From positions 2,418,001 through 2,482,000 of the forward strand of contig NZ_JACBZO010000001.1 of NCBI RefSeq assembly GCF_013409005.1: a stretch of 64,000 nt of DNA. The letters are read 5' to 3'. This document shows positions 60,184 through 64,000 of the stretch, one piece after another; within the stretch, counting starts at the first letter, position 1; the number at the start of each line of letters is the position of its first letter. Origin of the DNA: Demequina lutea. GTDB lineage: Bacteria; Actinomycetota; Actinomycetes; Actinomycetales; Demequinaceae. The notes below the pieces were generated by a model. The model was given only the letters and a program-made list of their open reading frames with translations, searched no databases and was not told the origin of the DNA. The translations under genes and the position numbers were made by a program.

Positions 60184-61497
60184 GTGACCCACTCTCTCAA
60201 CGAGCGCGACGGCGCTGTGCTTCCCAACAGCGCGCTTCCCAACCCGGCGCTGCCTGCAGCGAGAGCGTCCCTCCCCGCGACCGCCGCCGAGACATCGGCC
60301 GAGCGACCGTGGCCAGTGCGCCACCTGAGCCCCAAGATCGGTGAGTACGTCGCGCGCATAAGCCCCGTATGGGTCGAGGGTCAGGTACTCAACGTCAAGA
60401 GATGGAAGCACTTGGTGTTCCTGACCTTGCGCGACACCGACGAGAACATGTCGCTCAAGGCGACGATTCCTTGGGCACAGGCCGAGGCGATGGGGATACC
60501 GCTCGACGACGGTGCGCGAGTCGTGCTCCACGCTCAGCCCCAGTGGTGGACCAGGAGCGGCGACCTGCAGATGGTCGCCGACGAGGCGCGTGCCGTGGGC
60601 CTCGGCGACCTGTTGGCCCGCATCGAGGCCCTCAAGAACGCCCTCGGAGCGGAGGGACTCTTCGCCCCCGACCGCAAGGTTCCGCTCCCCGTCATCCCGC
60701 GCCGCATCGGCCTTGTCGTCGCGACCCAGGGCGACGCCGAGCACGACGTGGTGACCAACGCGCTCTTGAGGTGGCCCGCGGCGCGCTTCGAGATTCGCAG
60801 GGTCACTGTCCAGGGCCCGCGTGCGGTTCCCGAGGTCGTGAAGGCGATGCGCGAGCTCGACGCGATCGAGGACGTCGACGTGATCGTCGTCGCGAGAGGA
60901 GGCGGCTCCCTCGAGGATTTGCTCGCCTTCAGTGACGAGTCGCTCGTGCGCGCCGCAGCGGCGATTGTCACGCCCCTCGTCAGCGCGATTGGGCATGAAT
61001 TGGACTCTCCCCTGCTCGACCTGGTCGCGGACTATCGCGCGTCGACCCCGACCGATGCCGGAAAACACGTGGTCCCCGACGCGGCGCTCGAGCGGGACAG
61101 GCTCGCCGGCGCGCGCGCCTTGATGCTCGGTGCGCTCAGCTCACGATTGGGCCGCGAGCGGGAGCGCATCACCGACCTGCGCTCGAGGCCCGTTCTCGCT
61201 CAACCCGTCCGGATGCTCGCCCCGCATAGGGACGTGGTCTCGCTCGCCCGTTCAGGGCTGAGAGCCGCAGTCTCGGGCGCCATCGCGCGAGCACGCTCCG
61301 ACACTTCAACATCGGTCGCTGCGCTCAATGCCTTGAGCCCTCAATCGACGCTCGAACGCGGTTACGCCGTCGTGCGCACCGAAAAGGGTGACATCGTCCG
61401 CGCCCACAACGACGTCGCCGTGGGCGGGCACCTCTCGATCCGGTTGGCACGCGGCAACCTCGACGCGGACGTCACGGCCGTCTCCGCGCCCTCATAG
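60184..61497 (+). CDS. xseA: Exodeoxyribonuclease VII large subunit
   Basis: 437 residues, with an N-terminal OB fold ([20 protein letters not shown]) and the catalytic middle ([43 protein letters not shown]). Cleaves single-stranded DNA with XseB. GTG at 60184 chosen; GAGAGG lies immediately before it. The N-terminal ~40 residues are a non-conserved Ala/Pro-rich extension. xseB is not adjacent but follows an oppositely oriented gene. Confidence 0.93.
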   Translation: MTHSLNERDGAVLPNSALPNPALPAARASLPATAAETSAERPWPVRHLSPKIGEYVARISPVWVEGQVLNVKRWKHLVFLTLRDTDENMSLKATIPWAQAEAMGIPLDDGARVVLHAQPQWWTRSGDLQMVADEARAVGLGDLLARIEALKNALGAEGLFAPDRKVPLPVIPRRIGLVVATQGDAEHDVVTNALLRWPAARFEIRRVTVQGPRAVPEVVKAMRELDAIEDVDVIVVARGGGSLEDLLAFSDESLVRAAAAIVTPLVSAIGHELDSPLLDLVADYRASTPTDAGKHVVPDAALERDRLAGARALMLGALSSRLGRERERITDLRSRPVLAQPVRMLAPHRDVVSLARSGLRAAVSGAIARARSDTSTSVAALNALSPQSTLERGYAVVRTEKGDIVRAHNDVAVGGHLSIRLARGNLDADVTAVSAPS

Positions 61498-61517
61498 GGC
61501 GCGCGCGAACCCGTCTG

Positions 61518-61931
61518 CTAAGAACGCAGAGCTCCTAGCAGCCCCGTCATCCCGCCACCCTTCTTGGCAAGGCGTGCCTTCGCGGGTCCGATGGCGTCCT
61601 TGTGCTTGCCGCGCATCACGCGCGCAATCACCGAGTCGGGCACCGCGTCGTTGGCAATGAGGGCAAAGACCACATCGGGCGCCTTGTCACTCGCAAGCTC
61701 CCGGAAGACCTCCTCAGGGATGTCCCTCCTGGGATTGCGGGCAACGCCCGCGCGAACCGAGTTGGCCTCGTCCCGCGCCAACTTCAGTATCAGGGTCAGG
61801 GGCGTATTTGGGTGCGCGGCGGCGCCCGCTCGCACCTTGGCTTCGTCGGATCTTGCCAACTGAGCCAGATCGTTGTCGGACAGGCTTGGGTCGAGCGGCC
61901 CGGGCGCTCCGGGTCGGGATTCGTTCAACAT
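61518..61931 (-). CDS. LRV-repeat protein
   Basis: 137 residues built of variant leucine-rich repeats, e.g. [40 protein letters not shown] and [20 protein letters not shown], each ~24 residues. No Fe-S cysteine cluster, unlike the Azotobacter LRV protein. Flanked by xseA and xseB on the other strand. A second, similar protein lies at 63191-63577. Likely a protein-binding solenoid; function unknown. Confidence 0.75.
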   Translation of the reverse strand: MLNESRPGAPGPLDPSLSDNDLAQLARSDEAKVRAGAAAHPNTPLTLILKLARDEANSVRAGVARNPRRDIPEEVFRELASDKAPDVVFALIANDAVPDSVIARVMRGKHKDAIGPAKARLAKKGGGMTGLLGALRS

Positions 61932-62040
61932 GATTTCACCTCATTGTGAATATCGGCGCCAGCGGTCATGGGACTTATCGGCCGCTTGGCACATTATGAG
62001 AGGAGTCGCGGCCGGTTCTATGACGCGATACCGTGGGAAA

Positions 62041-62256
62041 GTGACAACGAAGCCTCCGCCGGTCGACGGCCTGTCCTACGAGAAGTGCCGCGATGAACTG
62101 GTATCCATCGTCAGCAAACTCGAGGCGGGGGCCGCGACTCTCGACGAATCGATGGCCCTCTGGGAGCGCGGCGAGTCCCTCGCGAAGCGTTGCGAGGAGT
62201 TGCTCGACGGCGCACAGCGAACGATCGAGGCCGCCACAAGCGGTAGCGATGCCTGA
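62041..62256 (+). CDS. xseB: Exodeoxyribonuclease VII small subunit
   Basis: 71 residues, the usual XseB size. Typical features are [40 protein letters not shown] and the C-terminal helix. GTG at 62041 (GGGAAA upstream) is used; an ATG seven codons upstream would give 78 residues. The last eight bases overlap the PfkB-kinase start, so kinase translation may depend on it. Confidence 0.9.
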   Translation: MTTKPPPVDGLSYEKCRDELVSIVSKLEAGAATLDESMALWERGESLAKRCEELLDGAQRTIEAATSGSDA

Positions 62257-63166
62257 GCACGCCCTCGTCATCGGCGAGGCGCTTGTCGATGTGGTGCGCA
62301 GGCCCGATGGAACCCACACCGCTCATGCAGGAGGCTCGCCCGCCAACGTCGCGTTTGGCCTCGCGCGACTGGGCAGAAGCGTAGAACTGCTCACGACGCT
62401 CGGGGACGACGCGTACGGCACGTTGGTGCGCGCCCATGTCGAGTCGTCGGGCGCGATCGTCGCCGCCACGATTGCCGCGCCGCGCACGTCCGTTGCAACC
62501 GCGACTCTCGATGGGCACGGCGTTGCCACCTACGACTTCGACCTGGAGTGGGCGCTCCCGGATGATTCGACCACCATTCCGGACCCGGTCGTCGTCCACA
62601 CCGGCTCGATCGCCGCGGTGCTTGAGCCGGGAGCGAGCGCCGTCGAACGCCTCGTTGAGGCCGCAAAAGAGCGAGCGACCATCACGTACGACCCCAACGT
62701 TCGGCCAACACTCATGGGCGACCGCGGGAAAGCGGAGACGACCATCGAGCGTTTGGTCGCGCTTGCGGATGTGGTCAAGGTGTCCGACGAGGACCTGGAG
62801 TGGCTCTTCCCAACCGAGGACCCGACCGACGCGGCACAGCGGTGGCTCGCGCTCGGCCCCGCGCTCGTGGTGGTCACCTTGGGATCCGACGGCGCGCTCG
62901 CCGTGTGTGCGGGGGGCATGGTGTCGGTACCGCGCGTCGTCGTGGAGGTCGCGGACACGGTCGGAGCGGGCGACTCCTTCATGTCGGGCCTGATCGACGG
63001 CCTGTGGTCGGCCGAATTGTTAGGTGGCCACCGCAGGGACGCCCTGAGGGCCATCGACCTGCCACAGGTCACGCAGATTCTTCAGCGCTGTGCCCGCATC
63101 GCGGGGATCACCGTGTCTCGATCGGGAGCGAATCCTCCCACCAGGACCGAACTCGGCGAGTCCTGA
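62249..63166 (+). CDS. PfkB-family carbohydrate kinase (fructokinase-like)
   Basis: 305 residues. Motif 1 [15 protein letters not shown] near residue 28 and motif 2 [14 protein letters not shown] near 239 (anion hole and catalytic Asp) are intact. ATG at 62249 overlaps the end of xseB by eight bases. Sugar not determinable from sequence; fructose is common in close relatives. Confidence 0.88.
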   Translation: MPEHALVIGEALVDVVRRPDGTHTAHAGGSPANVAFGLARLGRSVELLTTLGDDAYGTLVRAHVESSGAIVAATIAAPRTSVATATLDGHGVATYDFDLEWALPDDSTTIPDPVVVHTGSIAAVLEPGASAVERLVEAAKERATITYDPNVRPTLMGDRGKAETTIERLVALADVVKVSDEDLEWLFPTEDPTDAAQRWLALGPALVVVTLGSDGALAVCAGGMVSVPRVVVEVADTVGAGDSFMSGLIDGLWSAELLGGHRRDALRAIDLPQVTQILQRCARIAGITVSRSGANPPTRTELGES

Positions 63167-63190
63167 CGCTCGCCTCTCGCCCAAGAAGCG

Positions 63191-63577
63191 CTACAGGACG
63201 AGGAGGCGCGACTCCGCGGCCCTGCGCACGTTCTTCTTGCCGTGGTCGAGAAGTACTCGCAAGGTAGCCGCCGGCGTGGCGGCATTCTCGATGAGCGCAA
63301 GAACGACATCCGTGTCCTTGTCCGTCGCGAGGATCGAAAGCACCGACGTCGCGATGCCGACCGCGGGGTTCGCCGCGAGCGCCTTGCGCACGTTCGACTT
63401 CGAGTCCTGTGCGAGAAGAATCAGCACACTCAGAGGAGCGTCAGGGCGGGCCGCAAGGCTCTCCCTGATCTTGGAGTCCTTGGAGGTAGCAAGGTTAAAC
63501 AGTTCGCTGCCGGATGCCTCTTCGCCCTCGCGAAGCGCGGCGGCTAGTTGATCGGCTGGAATGGCGGTGAGTGCCAT
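63191..63577 (-). CDS. Second LRV-repeat protein
   Basis: 128 residues with LRV-like repeats (LATSKDSKIRESLAARPDAP, LAQDSKSNVRKALAANPAVG, TDKDTDVVLALIENAATPAA). Start ATG at 63577 after GGGGGAC. It resembles the protein at 61518-61931 in length, repeat phase and composition, suggesting duplication. Converges on the kinase gene from the right. Function unknown. The 276 bases from here to fumC hold no clear feature. Confidence 0.75.
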   Translation of the reverse strand: MALTAIPADQLAAALREGEEASGSELFNLATSKDSKIRESLAARPDAPLSVLILLAQDSKSNVRKALAANPAVGIATSVLSILATDKDTDVVLALIENAATPAATLRVLLDHGKKNVRRAAESRLLVL

Positions 63578-63853
63578 TGTGTCCCCCTGGTCGCGGCTTG
63601 ATGCTCTTGCGGACGCGCCCCTCATTCGAGTGGTGTCTGCGTCCGGGAGTGACCTCGCACGCGGCTATGCCGCTTGGATGGGGGTCGCCGTTGACGGTGG
63701 TAGCCCGAGGGCCGCCTTCAGTGTAGCCGTTACCGACCACGACCTCTACCCCAGAGCGAGCAGTTCGATAACGTTCTTCACGCTACCCTAGGGCCCGGCT
63801 TCTGAGGGAACGCGACGGCGCAAGAGACGGCACGGAAGGTTCCTCCTGACACA

Positions 63854-64000
63854 ATGGTCGACATGGAATATCGCATCGAACACGACACGATGGGCGAGGT
63901 TCGCGTACCCGCCAGCGCCCTCTACGGCGCACAGACTCAGCGGGCCGTCGAGAACTTCCCGATATCGGGGCTCAGCCTGACGCGCAGACACATCGAAGCG
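63854..64000 (+). CDS. fumC: Class II fumarate hydratase, 5' part
   Basis: The first 49 codons: [20 protein letters not shown], then [19 protein letters not shown], a near-perfect FumC start. The ATG at 63854 is used; an in-frame ATG at 63863 is equally possible. GGAAGG lies upstream but rather far (14 bases). Catalyses fumarate to malate, linking to the SDH genes earlier in the window. Cut by the window edge. Confidence 0.88.
   Translation, partial: MVDMEYRIEHDTMGEVRVPASALYGAQTQRAVENFPISGLSLTRRHIEA

Noticed and set aside
63578-63853. 76-codon plus-strand frame and possible promoter before fumC
   Set aside because: No Shine-Dalgarno, no conserved sequence and no -35/-10 pair at acceptable spacing.

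Overview
The window is a 64 kb piece of a high-GC Gram-positive (actinobacterial) chromosome. Evidence: strong G/C bias at third codon positions, frequent GTG starts, many ATGA/GTGA/TGATG overlaps, a SigE-RseA-HtrA-TatB envelope-stress cluster, a DUF3117 peptide, an actinobacterial DapD and a trimeric-type purine nucleoside phosphorylase. Several gene runs (PNP/pmmB/add/deoA/cdd/sdhCDAB; O-methyltransferase/sigE/rseA/htrA/tatB; LOG/dapE/dapD/fdx/dapC/typA) match a gene order I recall from Mycobacterium and relatives. The absence of mycobacterial features and the style of the genes suggest Micrococcales (Cellulomonadaceae/Demequinaceae-like), but the species is inference. No rRNA, tRNA, CRISPR array, prophage or complete insertion sequence was seen.

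Layout. 1-2.1 kb: a TPP-riboswitch-controlled ECF vitamin importer (YkoE-type S component and double ATPase), transcribed leftwards and running off the window. 2.1-4.9 kb: purine nucleoside phosphorylase plus a phosphosugar mutase carrying two in-frame tandem repeats. 4.9-5.1 kb: a four-copy 21-bp inverted repeat array. 5.1-8.1 kb: ECF sigma factor with a membrane partner, then deoC and adenosine deaminase. 8.1-10.2 kb: small membrane proteins, Nudix, RraB-like protein and a frameshifted DUF2200 gene. 10.2-18.2 kb: a leftward nucleoside uptake and catabolism operon (BmpA lipoprotein, ATPase, two permeases, cdd, deoA, C39-like protein); its ATPase gene has an in-frame stop. 18.3-22.9 kb: manC and sdhCDAB. 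23-25 kb: YihY and trpS. 25.1-28.5 kb: tatB, htrA, rseA, sigE with a SigE-type promoter. 28.5-36.4 kb: O-methyltransferase, DUF3117, LOG protein, lysine/diaminopimelate genes dapE, dapD and dapC, a secreted lysozyme-like protein, citrate synthase and a 7Fe ferredoxin. 36.5-41 kb: VanW-domain protein with a perfect hexanucleotide repeat, and typA. 41-45.4 kb: small accessory genes (DUF952, methyltransferase, PH-domain protein, EamA exporter/CGNR regulator pair, DUF1801). 45.6-48.6 kb: a 1008-aa cytosolic sugar-sensor-GGDEF-EAL protein. 48.8-52 kb: RluA-type synthase, YjdM, DUF2510 protein, YchF. 52-57.5 kb: a dpp-type peptide ABC operon. 57.8-64 kb: rmuC, ispH, xseA, xseB, a PfkB kinase, two LRV-repeat proteins and the start of fumC.

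How it fits together. Nucleosides imported by the Bmp-type transporter would be deaminated (Cdd, Add) and phosphorolysed (DeoA, PNP) to (deoxy)ribose-1-phosphate. The mutase beside PNP is a good candidate for converting that to the 5-phosphate for DeoC. The products, together with SdhCDAB, citrate synthase and fumarase, feed central carbon metabolism. A second theme is the envelope: DAP synthesis, VanW protein, lysozyme-like protein, ManC and the SigE regulon.

The observations most worth checking are the 41-nt-spaced symmetric repeat array at 4894-5052, the nonsense codon in the nucleoside ATPase, the sugar-sensor-GGDEF-EAL protein, the tandem-repeat expansions in two proteins, the structured intergenic element near 44.8 kb, and the repeated 4-nt stop-stop overlaps between convergent genes.
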